From: Rhytidiadelphus loreus
Taxonomy: Eukaryota > Streptophyta > Bryopsida > Hypnales > Hylocomiaceae
Assembly (NCBI GenBank): GCA_947034895.1
Contig: OX344763.1
Location: 32,301,025 to 32,365,024, forward strand
DNA: 64,000 nt
Direction: 5' to 3'
Shown here in pieces: positions 1 to 10,181 of this stretch. Below the pieces are notes generated by a model that did no database searches, was not told the DNA's origin, and saw nothing but the letters and a program-made list of their open reading frames with translations. Position 1 is the first letter of the stretch. Each line of letters starts with the position of its first letter. The position numbers and the translations under genes were made by a program.

Positions 1-859
1 GAGTTCAAAGAAAACCATGATTGCCAGAGGGGCATGAAATGTTTGAGCCTCAAGATGCAAAGTTTGAGTACAAGGATATAATATGCAAAGATTTGGTCAC
101 GATTCCTACACCATATCTTTCAACCATTAGAGATAAAATGCAAGCATATGGTATCAAATCCTTCACCATTCCTTTGCATATGGTATCAAATCCTTCCATT
201 CTTTGTTGTGTGAAAGAATGGAAGGAAAGAGAAGAGTGTCTAAGTCCTTGGAGATTTTAATACTAGTACCACAATAAAAGCCATTTATGACAGATGATTG
301 GATGAAGAAAGTCATACTCTTTTAGATAATCTTGGATTACTTTAGCATTATGGTGCACTTCTGTTTAGACCCTTGACTAAGCATGGTTGACCCAAATCCA
401 ACCACCCAACATTGAGGTTATGTTCAATGATATAAAAACAAAGGCTTGTTATGAGAAATAACATTCCTTGTCATTGGTGTCGCATGTTATTTCTCACTTT
501 CACATTACTTTGTTGATAACACCTATTCTAGTTTTCAAGGCAAATTTGTGACCATTCCATTGGATAGTAAAAAAAGCATTATAACTCATAATGCAAACCC
601 CTAGATTTATGAAAAGTATAGATATGGATGTCTCTGATGAAATATTAGACTTGGCATTATGTCCCATAATGCTATGGAGCCTCCCTTGCTCATAGTAATA
701 TCGATCTAGTCCATTTCTTTCCACCAATGCCACAGAGTTTGGGCTGTGGCCATCACCGATTCATTCACACTCCCGAGTCCACGGATAAAATCCGGAGTTT
801 CGTGTCGGTGCCGCCGCGTCCATTTGGAAAGCAATGACTGGCCTTGACAGCAATACCAT
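1..859. other. left-end intergenic DNA
   Basis: I see no convincing gene here. Short open frames exist on both strands but lack family motifs or splice structure. The only local structure is a short direct repeat: CATATGGTATCAAATCCTTC occurs at 145-164 and again at 177-196. The segment ends where similarity to the second duplicated block begins, near 860. Confidence 0.5.
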
Positions 860-1436
860 TCAATGTGTAGACCGACAGGAACAAATTCCTGTGGACGTTC
901 GAATACTTTTATGTGTGTCTGCAACGTGCATTAAGTGGGCTCTGCCATTTCCCAGATGTCTGCTTCGACTGTTTCTCAGACTTGCATGGCCCAGCTGGTG
1001 GTTGCGCCGACTGGAGCAGTTGCGCAGAGATGGTCTTTGAGGCATTCGAACATCGTCGACGAGGAATTGACAGAAAGTGGTTGTCTCGAACGGCTGCGCG
1101 TTGTTCCATCCAGCTGAATCAAGCACCTCTTTGCTCTGCTTCTGCGACTGGCTTTTCCACGGTGACTGTTGGTACGTCCGTGAATCGTGTTTTGAGTATA
1201 TCGGCGAATTGGCGCAATTTGACTGCGCATAGTGCTGTTGCGATTTCGTCTTGATGGCGTAGAAGGTGTTTTCTTTATTTACAGTTGTTGTTTTTATGAA
1301 GGGTGCGAATCCACGGGTGTACTGTCGAATTCAGAGTCTGTCTGTGGAATTAGGGTTACAAAGTCTTTTCTGTCGGTAAATGGCAACAAGGTATTGATCT
1401 TCTGTTGATTGATATTCTGAGGGTGATGATACTTCC

Positions 1437-2828
1437 ATGGACGAGTTCCTAAACTTCTTGTGGACAATTGATCAATTTTCTGGCACAGAAGTATTCGGAT
1501 TCGGACACAGAGGTTCAGGAGTGGGAAGCGGATGGCCCAGGAGGATGGCCCAGGAGGATGTGTTTGTCTCAGCAAGCTCGAGTCATGGAGAAACGGAGGA
1601 CGTTCGGAAAGGGTTTGCCTCGTTATCCGTGAGTCCCAACTTTCCCACCCCAATGCAATCCCTCTCTCCATGGTCTGCCCATTCAGGGGCCCAAGCTGCA
1701 ACGACATCGCCGGCGTCAGGTCCGTCTACCACGCCGTTCTTCTCTGCACGCATCCAAAGCTTGAGTGAGCGGAGGAACGACTTGGGTAGCGAGGTGGAGT
1801 TTGAGATCGAGTCCTCCAAATCCCACTGGACTGAGACGTCTTCTGCGACATCTGATTTTGATGACGAAGAGCAGCGGGTGGCCGACAGCGTTGCATTTGA
1901 TAAGTTGAAGGAACATCCGGAGTGGGGTCCGTTTTTCCGGAGACAGCCATATGAGTTGGAGATTGGTGGGAAGATTGCTGAGGGAGGGCAGGCTGAGATA
2001 TTTGAAGCTCTTGGGACAAATAAGCACGATTCTGTTTCCGTCAATCATAAGGAAGAAAAACCAAGGCTGGTGTTGAAAGTGTTCAAGAAAGGTTTTTCTC
2101 TGGAAGACCTGCAACGACTGTGGCCTCCTGGATTAGCTTCAGCCGCATTGCCATACCGATATTTCAACCGCATTTCCAGCAGCCAAACTTCAAGTGCAAG
2201 GTATGGACTTTGTTGGTCGGTGGGTGCCCAATTATTGGAAGATGGCAGATTCGCGTTCATATTTGACAGGTTTTGGGGCGATTTTCGCACGCTCATAGAT
2301 AGGCGAATGCTCCAAAGTAATGGAGCCCCGCCATTTTCATTAAGGGAGACCCACAGGCTCCTGAGGTACATTGCACGGGGTATGGTCATGCTCCACAAAT
2401 GTGGCCTTCTCCACAAAGACCTGAAAGCTGCCAACGTGTTGTCGGTAGGTGAGTATATTGGACATGGAGCCTATATTGCCGACTTTGAATCCTCAGTCGG
2501 GATTGTAGGTACAGGCTTTTGGAGAGCTCCCGAGGTTTTGCTTGCGTTGAAGAATCGTAGCTTGAAGCCGGAGACATTCACTAGAAAATCCGATGTGTAT
2601 AGCTATGCGATGACCTGTTATGAAGTCATCACAGGTCGTGTGCCTTTTGAAGACCATCCTGTCAACGATTATGATATAATCTTGCGTGGTGAAAGACCTC
2701 CTTTACCAGATGATATCTATCCCACATTCAAGGATCTGATGAGAAAATGTTGGCATGGAGACCCTCTTCAGCGACCCTCATTTGACGAGATTGTTGTAGA
2801 CTTGCAGACGATAGCTGATGACATTTAG
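1437..2828 (+). CDS. TKL-like protein kinase (copy 1)
   Basis: This single-exon ORF of 463 residues encodes a probable cytoplasmic Ser/Thr-type kinase. After an acidic, Ser-rich, probably disordered N-terminus (about 1-160) comes a kinase domain. It has a glycine-rich loop (IGGKIAEGGQAEIFE, about 176-190), a VLK lysine near 214, a catalytic HKDLKAAN loop (326-333), a DFE in place of DFG (349-351), an APE (364-366) and the SDVYSYAMTCYEVITGRVPF helix typical of TKL/RLCK kinases. ATG 1437 opens the frame, but ATG 1545 (MAQEDVF) is the first start whose frame is shared with copy 2. A 13-bp tandem duplication near 1536-1561, absent from copy 2, is what joins the first 36 codons to this frame. The true start is therefore uncertain. 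The missing glycine of DFG may alter activity. The downstream NHL gene is convergent. Confidence 0.8.
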   Translation: MDEFLNFLWTIDQFSGTEVFGFGHRGSGVGSGWPRRMAQEDVFVSASSSHGETEDVRKGFASLSVSPNFPTPMQSLSPWSAHSGAQAATTSPASGPSTTPFFSARIQSLSERRNDLGSEVEFEIESSKSHWTETSSATSDFDDEEQRVADSVAFDKLKEHPEWGPFFRRQPYELEIGGKIAEGGQAEIFEALGTNKHDSVSVNHKEEKPRLVLKVFKKGFSLEDLQRLWPPGLASAALPYRYFNRISSSQTSSARYGLCWSVGAQLLEDGRFAFIFDRFWGDFRTLIDRRMLQSNGAPPFSLRETHRLLRYIARGMVMLHKCGLLHKDLKAANVLSVGEYIGHGAYIADFESSVGIVGTGFWRAPEVLLALKNRSLKPETFTRKSDVYSYAMTCYEVITGRVPFEDHPVNDYDIILRGERPPLPDDIYPTFKDLMRKCWHGDPLQRPSFDEIVVDLQTIADDI

Positions 2829-3873
2829 TACAGGTTTGTTGGGCCCTGACCTTATTGGATAAAGAAATGGTTAAAAGGGGGGTGTTCAGTTTTTCTCCTT
2901 AGATCTGCCATGACATTGCTGTTAGTAGGGTTTAGGGTTTTAGAATTTGAAGGCTGGATAAAGAGATGCTTTTAAACTTAGCTTGTGTGTTGAGGAGAAT
3001 GAAATTGAGGGTGGCCTGCTATTTTCAAGTGGCTATTGTAGTGCACTTGTTGTTGATTGAAGGGGAGAAAAGATCAATGATTGTTATGCTTTAAGAATTG
3101 TGTTGTGTTTGTTGATTTCTTGTTGCTAGAGCTTGTTGCAGGGTTGGGGTAGTCTTTCTCCTAGCCTTGCAATGATTGGCCTCCTGAATTATTGTTAGTC
3201 ACATTAATTGCCAACCCCATATATTTCCTTGGAGTGTCACATTGAGTGGATATTGTCATGGCAGTCGATATGCAAATAATTTACCTTTTGGAGCAATGTG
3301 TGTGCAATTGTTTAAAGATGACATTTTTTGCGGTGCATCTACGCACGGTCAGAGATGAGAGATACTAATGCTCAATGGCACCCTAAACCCCGTCATCAAA
3401 GGAGAGCCTCTAAGATTCTTGCATAATATTGCACAGGATATGATTTTGCTTTACCAAAAAATTGAAAAAATTTAGAATGAGGGTCTAAACTCAAGAGTGC
3501 ATGCGTGGCTTCTAAAGATGTACAATTGGAAGCCTGCCTTTTACAACAATGAGTAAGAAGACCAAGTTGAAACTCAACAAACACTTTCATTGCAAAAATT
3601 CAACATTGGTATTCTTAAACAAGAAATTGCAATACAAGAGGCTCTATCCTTGTATCCCTGTAGAGCTAGTTGAATTTTCAAGTATGGTCTTCAAACTCAA
3701 ACTTCCTCATATATAGATTCAGTCATTGCAAAACCAAAGCAAAATACTAGACAGTCACTACAACGAAACCAAAGCCTCTGTCTTCCCCTTCGTTCTGAAA
3801 CCGTAAACCCTCCACTTTCTATTCCCGAATGCCGTCTGTGCCAATTCAACTTGCACCCCTTGCGTTGTAAGAG
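2829..3873. other. convergent intergenic region between kinase and NHL gene
   Basis: No gene is visible. This is AT-rich sequence containing the presumed 3' untranslated regions of the plus-strand kinase and the minus-strand NHL gene. It is recognisably repeated at 11521-13245, where it is longer. A minus-strand frame at 3758-3940, overlapping the end of the NHL gene, is kept open in both duplicates (it ends TEALVSL). I regard it as 3' UTR or an alternative 3' exon rather than a separate gene. Confidence 0.4.
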
Positions 3874-4563
3874 TTAATAACAAACCTGCTGCAACAAAGA
3901 GCCAAAGGAATTTGACGGTGAAGTGGCCACCACCAGGCACCCATAACTCACCATCTCCACTTTCCGATCATTCCTTAAGTACCGAGCGTCAAAGTACACA
4001 TCCAGTGTGACATTCCCGCTGTGAATCTCCGCGTCCATCACTAGCCCCAAGTCTGATTTCTTCAACAAGAAATTCTCCCCTTCCACATTCAGCATCACCG
4101 GCCGACTCCTTCGCGGTTGCAACCCGAATCCCAATGGCACCTCCTGCTGCAGAATCGTCTGGCCCTTGTACTCCACGCGCACCAGCACACGGCTGTAGGT
4201 CGTGACGCACCCGGCCAAAGTGTTGGGGTTCCACGTTGTCAGCCCAATGTTGAAAGCGCTGTCGACTTGCCATTGCGTTGTTCCTGTTGAGTTCGTTTGG
4301 TAGGCGGTCATGTTGCGGATGCTGAGGGTTTCAAGGACCATGCCGGGTTGGTGGTGGCAGAAGATCTCCACGCAGTCCAATACGAAGGCAATGAAGACGA
4401 CGGTGAGGGTGAAGGTGAAGGAGAAGGAGATGAAGAAAGATAACATGCAGCAGGATCGGTAGGCGGTCCAGGTTTCCGAGATTCGGGTTGAGAAGGGTTT
4501 CGGGAAGCGCACGACGACTGTGTAGGTCTCGTCGAGGACGGAGCTTGCCTGGCATCGAGACAT
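3874..4563 (-). CDS. NHL / LEA-2 family membrane protein (copy 1)
   Basis: The protein has about 229 residues from ATG 4563 (MSRCQASSVLDET). A short cytosolic head ends in CC at the membrane and is followed by one strong hydrophobic segment (about 42-70). An extracytosolic LEA-2-type beta domain follows, with the pattern TLSIRNMTAYQTN, FNIGLTTWNPN, VRVEYKGQTILQQEVPLGF and VTLDVYFDARYLRND. This is the architecture of NDR1/HIN1-like (NHL) plant proteins, which sit in the plasma membrane and are linked to defence and stress; the role here is inferred. Near the C-terminus a 63-nt stretch begins GTGAGT and ends TTGTTGCAG in both copies, so a small intron just before the stop is possible. That would shorten the tail by about 21 residues. 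Confidence 0.75.
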   Translation of the reverse strand: MSRCQASSVLDETYTVVVRFPKPFSTRISETWTAYRSCCMLSFFISFSFTFTLTVVFIAFVLDCVEIFCHHQPGMVLETLSIRNMTAYQTNSTGTTQWQVDSAFNIGLTTWNPNTLAGCVTTYSRVLVRVEYKGQTILQQEVPLGFGLQPRRSRPVMLNVEGENFLLKKSDLGLVMDAEIHSGNVTLDVYFDARYLRNDRKVEMVSYGCLVVATSPSNSFGSLLQQVCY

Positions 4564-5365
4564 CCTTGCGGCGCCTTTGTTGGCTGCGTTGGCTTGTTCT
4601 CTCACACCCGCTGGAAGGACTCCTGAAAGTTTCGTGAATTGTCCTGGAAATTTTCTTGGAAATGATGCTGTCCACGGCACGTTTCGATTCAGGTTACTTG
4701 TTGAAGAAAATTGGGTTGCCAGGAGGATGAAGATTCAAACGAATCGTTCTCTACTTCGGGTGAGGTTGCCAGCATATAAATTTCCGTCGTGCAGGTCCAG
4801 ATTCAGGCTTCGAGCCCTAATTTGCCCAATTGACAAGTTCAATTCAGAAGTCTCAAGTCCATTATGGTAACTTTCAAACATAATTCATGTCTGTTGTCCA
4901 GTTACTATAAACAACTTGAGACTTGTAGTGTTCAATTTGAGAATGTTGCATGTTTAGCGGTGGTTGTTTATTTAGCAACTTGAGCTGTTTGTGAAGAGCA
5001 CAGTGGAAATGTGGGAGGACCTTCGCATCCGAGCCTCCGTCTGGCCGGGGTGAACTGACCCCCTCGCTCGTCCCCGAAGGAAAACCCTGAAATTTTGTAT
5101 TTCCCACGCATGATAAAATTTGCAATTTTTGAATTCATTTTCGCAATCAGAGGCCCCAAATTAGCTAGGAGAGATGTAGAGCATACACTTCAAGGGCACA
5201 AGGTAGCGGGTCTTTTTTCTACTTATACCATGTGGACTGACTTGGGGGAATGAGCGAGGGAGTCAATTCACCCGAACCCTTGCTTTGGACTCGAACATGC
5301 ATTCTCTCGGTCCTAATGAGTATTTTAACCCATAAATGACGCCAAGGCTATTTTCTAGTCAATAA

Positions 5366-5702
5366 ATGACAAAGAATCTCTCCGTGTAGGACAGAAATGC
5401 AACTGTTCATCCTCAAAAATTTGTGTGGAAAAGGAAGACGATCTACAATAGTTTGTCTTCCAATGAATATTTTTTCATTTTTTTAAGCCAACAATTCACA
5501 CGGTCACGAAACAAATGATTTCCACAGAGTGTACAAGGGTTAATGACCTTGCAAATCATCCCTTTTCATTACCGTGTGAATCATTGGTTTAAAAAATAGC
5601 AAAAGCACTCATTGGAAGTCAAACTATTGTAGAAGACCTCTCTTTTTTTCGAGGATGAATAGTTGCACTTTTGTCCTAGGTACTAGAAGGATTCCCTGTC
5701 AT
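5366..5702. mobile_element. fold-back (long-TIR) MITE-like element
   Basis: About 160 bp at each end form imperfect inverted arms. The left arm starts ATGACAAAGAATCTCTCC, and the reverse complement of the right arm starts ATGACAGGGAATCCTTCT. Both arms then share GTGCAACTATTCATCCTC-like and CTACAATAGTTTG blocks and end in CACACGGT. No coding capacity is visible. A single further arm lies at about 7370-7550. I could not define a target duplication. Confidence 0.6.
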
Positions 5703-8700
5703 CCATTAGACGTCAATCATCCATGTCAACATTTAAGGGTTAATACTCTCTAAAATAAGAAGACGTGTCTCACATGACATGCTCAAAATTCAAAAGCTCA
5801 ATTGGTGGAATGGAAATGTCAAAATTCAAAATGTCAATTGGTCTGTGGTGGTCGGTAGGGACTATGAAATTTTATAGTCAAACTTCAAAAATATTCATTC
5901 TGAATGCTTCAAATTGTTGCTATAAAGGTAGGTTTTTACTACATTGACTCCCAAGTCCCTTGTCCTAGTGCATTTTTTAAATTTGATTGGTGGAGAGCTA
6001 AAAATTGGAACTTAGGGCTTTACACCAAGTTGTACATAACATTATTAAACAACTTTTGGGTCCCCTTTTGCTCCCCCATCTAGAAATTCCCCCAGCATTT
6101 TCATTAGAAGATTGCTTGCTAATCCATTGTAGAACAAGAAGGTTAAACCACTCAAACATTGGGAATTAAATGGAAGTCACAACATAAAGTATCTTGGTAG
6201 AAGGATATACTCATATACCTTCCATCTAGGGATATGTAGTAGGAGCCCCAAAGGGGGTATACGATGATGTTATTTAAGTCTCGACTAAATTTTAATCCCT
6301 AAAGTCTTACTGTCCCTGAGGTGGAAAAATTGGATTTCGAGTAGCTTCTACAATATTAATTTTTTTTGTGATTTTTTAAATTTTTTTAAAGAAAAGAGAA
6401 CGCATTATCTTTTTAGAAATATAATTTTTATTTCAATCAGTGCCTAGGAAAAAACTTATGCCACAATAAGTTCAAAATAAGTGAGCTTGTGCAAAAGAAC
6501 CCACAATAACTTGAAATCCAAAAAATCCAAAAAATCCAAAAATTTGTTTCTTATAGAATATATTATTGTTTATTTCAAAAGATTTGATTCATTCCATTTG
6601 ATGTGAAAGTTTTGGAACATCTTGTTTTGCGGGCAATCAAAGCATCTTCTTGAGAAAATAATGTATTGGATTTGTTTTTGAATTCAATTTTCAAAAGGTT
6701 TAGTATGCTTACTGAAACGATCTCACTATTAGGATTAATGTGTTTTAATTCCATTTTAGAGCTATTAATGATTTAGGATTTCTTTCAATCTTGTATGTAC
6801 TTCTACTTATCAATTTTTTTAAGAATAAACATCAAATTGTTCTTCTTGGAATTTTTCCTAGACTTTCAACTCAAAAACTCAATTCTTCAACATAAAAAAT
6901 TAAAATTCAATATTGGCAGTGCAAAAATGATAATCTAAGAAAATTCAAAGTCAAATAAATTAGTTACATAAGGTGCAGGAAAAAAACGTATTTTTACTTT
7001 AATCCCTAAACGAACAACCCTTTTGAAGTGTTTTTTTCCTATGAAAAAAGAACATGGGATCATAGTTATCCCCAATGAAGAAAAATGTTTTTTTCCTTCA
7101 AAATCTAACCATATAGATGTTAAAGAGTTTGCTTATTAGTGTGTATTCCAATTTTGAGTGTGAAATTGCATAGGAGTTGTGAGATTATAACAAGAGAAAT
7201 GTAATTATTCTATTTCTAGTATCCTACCTCTCCCCACAATGTTTGAGAAATTTGCATATTAGAGTTGGGAGAAATTGGAGGTGACATGAACAACTAGAAA
7301 TTGTGTTAGCACACTAAAATGCATTTCTAGAAACCTTAATTTTTAAACAACGTTGTGACCATTTTTCAACTGATGAATGACAAAGAATCTCTCCATGTAG
7401 GACAAAAGTGCAACTATTCATCCTCAAAATTTGTGTTAAAAAGGGAGGTCTTCTACAATAGTTTGATTTCCAATTAGTGCTTTGGAATTTATTTTAATGA
7501 ATCATTTACACTGTACCAAAATGGATGATTTCCATGATCATTAATCCATCCTTTAAGAAATAAGTTCAAATGAAGAACTATCAAATTCATTACACAATCT
7601 GCCTTGCAATTGTTGAAAATGCAATTTTTTTATAAGTAGAAATTGCAAATAACTCCAAATTAACACTTGCATGTTTAAATTTTCAACAGTGAAAATCATG
7701 AGAATACTAGTTCTTTCCATTGGAACCATTTTCAAAGCAAATGGATATGTACAATTTTTTAGATCTCAAATTATGTGAAATTGGAAAACATTTTTGAAAG
7801 CTAGGAAATAAAGTAAAATTAGCAAGCTTTACTCTTCACTTATGGTACACATATGCTTTTGAGGACCTCTCAAAAATAAAATATTTACCTTTTTTAGTAA
7901 AAAAATGAAAGCTTCCAATAGTTAACCTTCAAAACTACTTGTAGATTTTTTTAAATGGTTAAAAGAATTTAACTACCCACACAAAAATGAGCCTGAAATT
8001 TCAGATTGACCATTTAGGGGGTAAACGTAAATATCTCGCGATCTATGCAATCAAATTTTCAAATTTTTTTATACATTCTTATAATAGTCTTATCCAAAGT
8101 CTTAGAGTTAAATTTGCCAAAAAAATTAGAAAATTAAAAGTTTTTTCTCTTTACAATAGATTTGATGACAATTTTGAGTGTTTTTCATGAAGAAAAGGCC
8201 TTTGGACTTTAGATATTAAAATGCTCACATGACAACACAATTGGAAAGTTTTGGCATCAAGAAATCGGGACTTGAAGTCCAAGTTTGGCATAGTGGAAAT
8301 GGAGACCCAACTTTGACTCTAAGTCCAAAGACTTCCAACTCTTGTTTTGTATGTTATATGAGAAGAATAACACTAAACCAAGCATGTTTATAGTATGTGA
8401 CTCATTTTGTTTACAAATCTCTCCATTATAGATTCTAAGATAACAATGCTAGTGCGTGAGTGTAAAGACGTAAGTCTATTAGCGTTGAACCTAGTTGTAG
8501 GCATGTACCTACAACCATTTGAAGGTATTTATTAGTGGACATATGTATCTATAATATAGGTACATTATAACATGAAAAGAGTTTGTAATATAGCTACCTA
8601 TATCATAGACACCTATATCCATAGAAGGTATCTATAATATAGATTCCTAGGCTTATGGGCTCATAGATTTTGTGCTCACATGCTAGCACTCCTTGGTACC

Positions 8701-8831
8701 CTTGCACTAAATCTTGAATAGAAAAATTATAATCATTCATTTTCAAAATCGGATTATTTGATGCTAAAACTGAACTTCAAAAAGAACTTTTCAAAAATAT
8801 AAAGTACTAAAAATAGCAATTTGGTAAGATT
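5703..8831. other. AT-rich intergenic DNA with old repeats
   Basis: No gene is supported. Sequence up to 6236 belongs to the segmental duplication. From about 6350 the DNA resembles the 3' flank of a cargo gene inside the giant hAT element (listed separately). A single fold-back arm lies at about 7370-7550. Around 8500-8650 there are imperfect TACCTATAT/ATATAGGTA palindromic words. Open frames here are short and AT-biased. Confidence 0.45.
6350..8115. repeat. degenerate relative of the 49.1-49.9 kb region of the hAT element
   Basis: Several words occur in the same order here and at about 49140-49890. Examples are GGATTAATGTGTTTTAATTC against GGATTAGTGCATTTTAATTC, TATGTACTTCTACTTATC against TATGTACTTCTATTCTAC, TTTTTTAAGAATAAAC against TTTTTTAAGAATGAAA, and the later TATCTCGCGATCTATGCAAT against TATCTTGCAAAGTTGCAAT. 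The match is spaced and diverged and does not extend into a recognisable gene. It is probably a fossil of the same cargo or element family. Confidence 0.5.
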
Positions 8832-8993
8832 TTATTTAACTTCAAAGTTTCTTCGACACCACTTTTTGGTGCCTCGAGCATTTAGAACTTTCCATAAAAA
8901 CAGCACCTTCTTTTTCAAATAAAAATGAAATAGAAAATCCTGGCCAGCCAAATAGAAGGAGAGGATTACTTGCACATGCGCAGCGTTACTTAC

Positions 8994-9251
8994 CTCGGAA
9001 AAGGCTGAAAGACGGACAGGGTAGGAGCGAACCCCTACACCCTCGCTCTTGAACCGTGCATCATAAATAATCACATGAAACATGTCATCAGGTGCCACAC
9101 AAAAAATTTCGAACAGAACACTCACGCAAGAAACAAACTCAGAGTCTAGATTATGCCATACAAATCCCATAACACGATAATCACAACAAAACTTCTCTCC
9201 TGTTTCAAAAGTTCTCTCCAGACTCACAGCTTTCACTACGCTACTCGCCAT
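8994..9251 (-). CDS. first exon of an unrecognised gene
   Basis: From ATG 9251 (or ATG 9293) the frame runs 86 codons (MASSVVKAVSLERTFETG... to PVRLSAFSE) into a perfect GTAAGT donor at 8988-8993. The frame also stays open upstream of the ATG. No matching downstream exon was found between 8.99 and 6.2 kb, so the gene may be truncated by the old duplication or by repeat insertions. The residues suggest a small globular soluble domain rich in F, V and C. I recognise no family. Confidence 0.35.
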
Positions 9252-10181
9252 TGCATTGAACTCTTGAGACTCACAGAAGAAGCAAAGACACATGGGCGCC
9301 ACAAAAGAAGATGATCGACTTGCAAAGAAATCCGGGCGCTTCGAAAGAAATGAGGCCAGCAGTCTTTGAGCGCAAGAGCCCAATCCGCCAAAACGTGCTT
9401 GTCTTCAGTTATGATATTGGTTGCCTGATCACAGCCGGACTTTCGTTGTCCACATAACCACTCTGTACACCCGAGACGGGAAGCCAGGTTCGCGGTGTTT
9501 GCAAGGTTCGAAATTGAGGTCCCTCCACAGGTCTCGATATTCTTCTAATGCTTGTACAGGAAGATCATTTTTGAGAGTTGGGACGGAGGGAGTACAATGT
9601 GTGGACAGGAACATATTTCTCTGGGTATTCGAATATCGGCACCGTGTTATGAATCGGCTCCCTAGGCCTCCGCAATTTCCCAGATGCTGCACCGACTGTT
9701 TCTGAGACTTGGCCCAGATGGTGGTCGCGCCGACTGGAGCAGATGCACAGAGATGGTCTTGAGGCATTCCAACTTCGTCGAGGAGGATTCAACAGAAATT
9801 GGTTGTCTCGAGTGGTTGCTTGTTGCTTGATCCAGCTGATCCAGCACCTCTTTGCTCTGCTTCTGCAGCTGGCTTTTCCACGGTGACTGTCGACACGTAC
9901 GTGAATCCTGTTTTGAGTATATCGGCGAATTGGCGCAATTTGAATGCGCAAGGCGCTGTTGCGATTACGTCTTTGATGGAGAAGAAAGTGTTTTCTTTAT
10001 TTACAGTTGTTGGGTTTTATGAAGAGTGTGAATCCGCGGGTGTACTGTCGAATTCAGAGTCTCTCTGTGGAGTTAGGGTTACAAAGTCTATTCTGTCGGT
10101 AAATAGCAACAAGGACTTTGATGTTCCATTGATTGATATTCTGATACCTCAAGACCATCTCTGCGTGTCGATGATACTTCC

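Larger units (their letters stand above)
860..6236. repeat. segmental duplication, copy 1 (kinase + NHL gene)
   Basis: Blocks in 860-6236 recur in the same order and orientation in about 9594-16696: the kinase 5' region, the kinase, its 3' flank, the NHL gene, its upstream region, and patches of non-coding DNA down to 'TAGGGATAT' at 6236 / 16696. Coding parts are near-identical, while the intergenic parts carry many substitutions and indels. This points to an older tandem duplication, with parts possibly homogenised later. Copy 2 is longer because of inserted DNA around 12.4-13.1 kb and 14.2-16.4 kb. Confidence 0.85.

Noticed and set aside
1583..2434. Long minus-strand frames opposite the kinase gene (and at 10315-11129)
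   Set aside because: They mirror the coding frame of the kinase and are open in both copies only because the DNA is conserved; no motif supports them.
3758..3940. Separate small gene after the NHL gene (ends TEALVSL)
   Set aside because: It overlaps the NHL C-terminus in another frame; its conservation in both copies follows from the duplication. Kept only as a possible alternative 3' exon.
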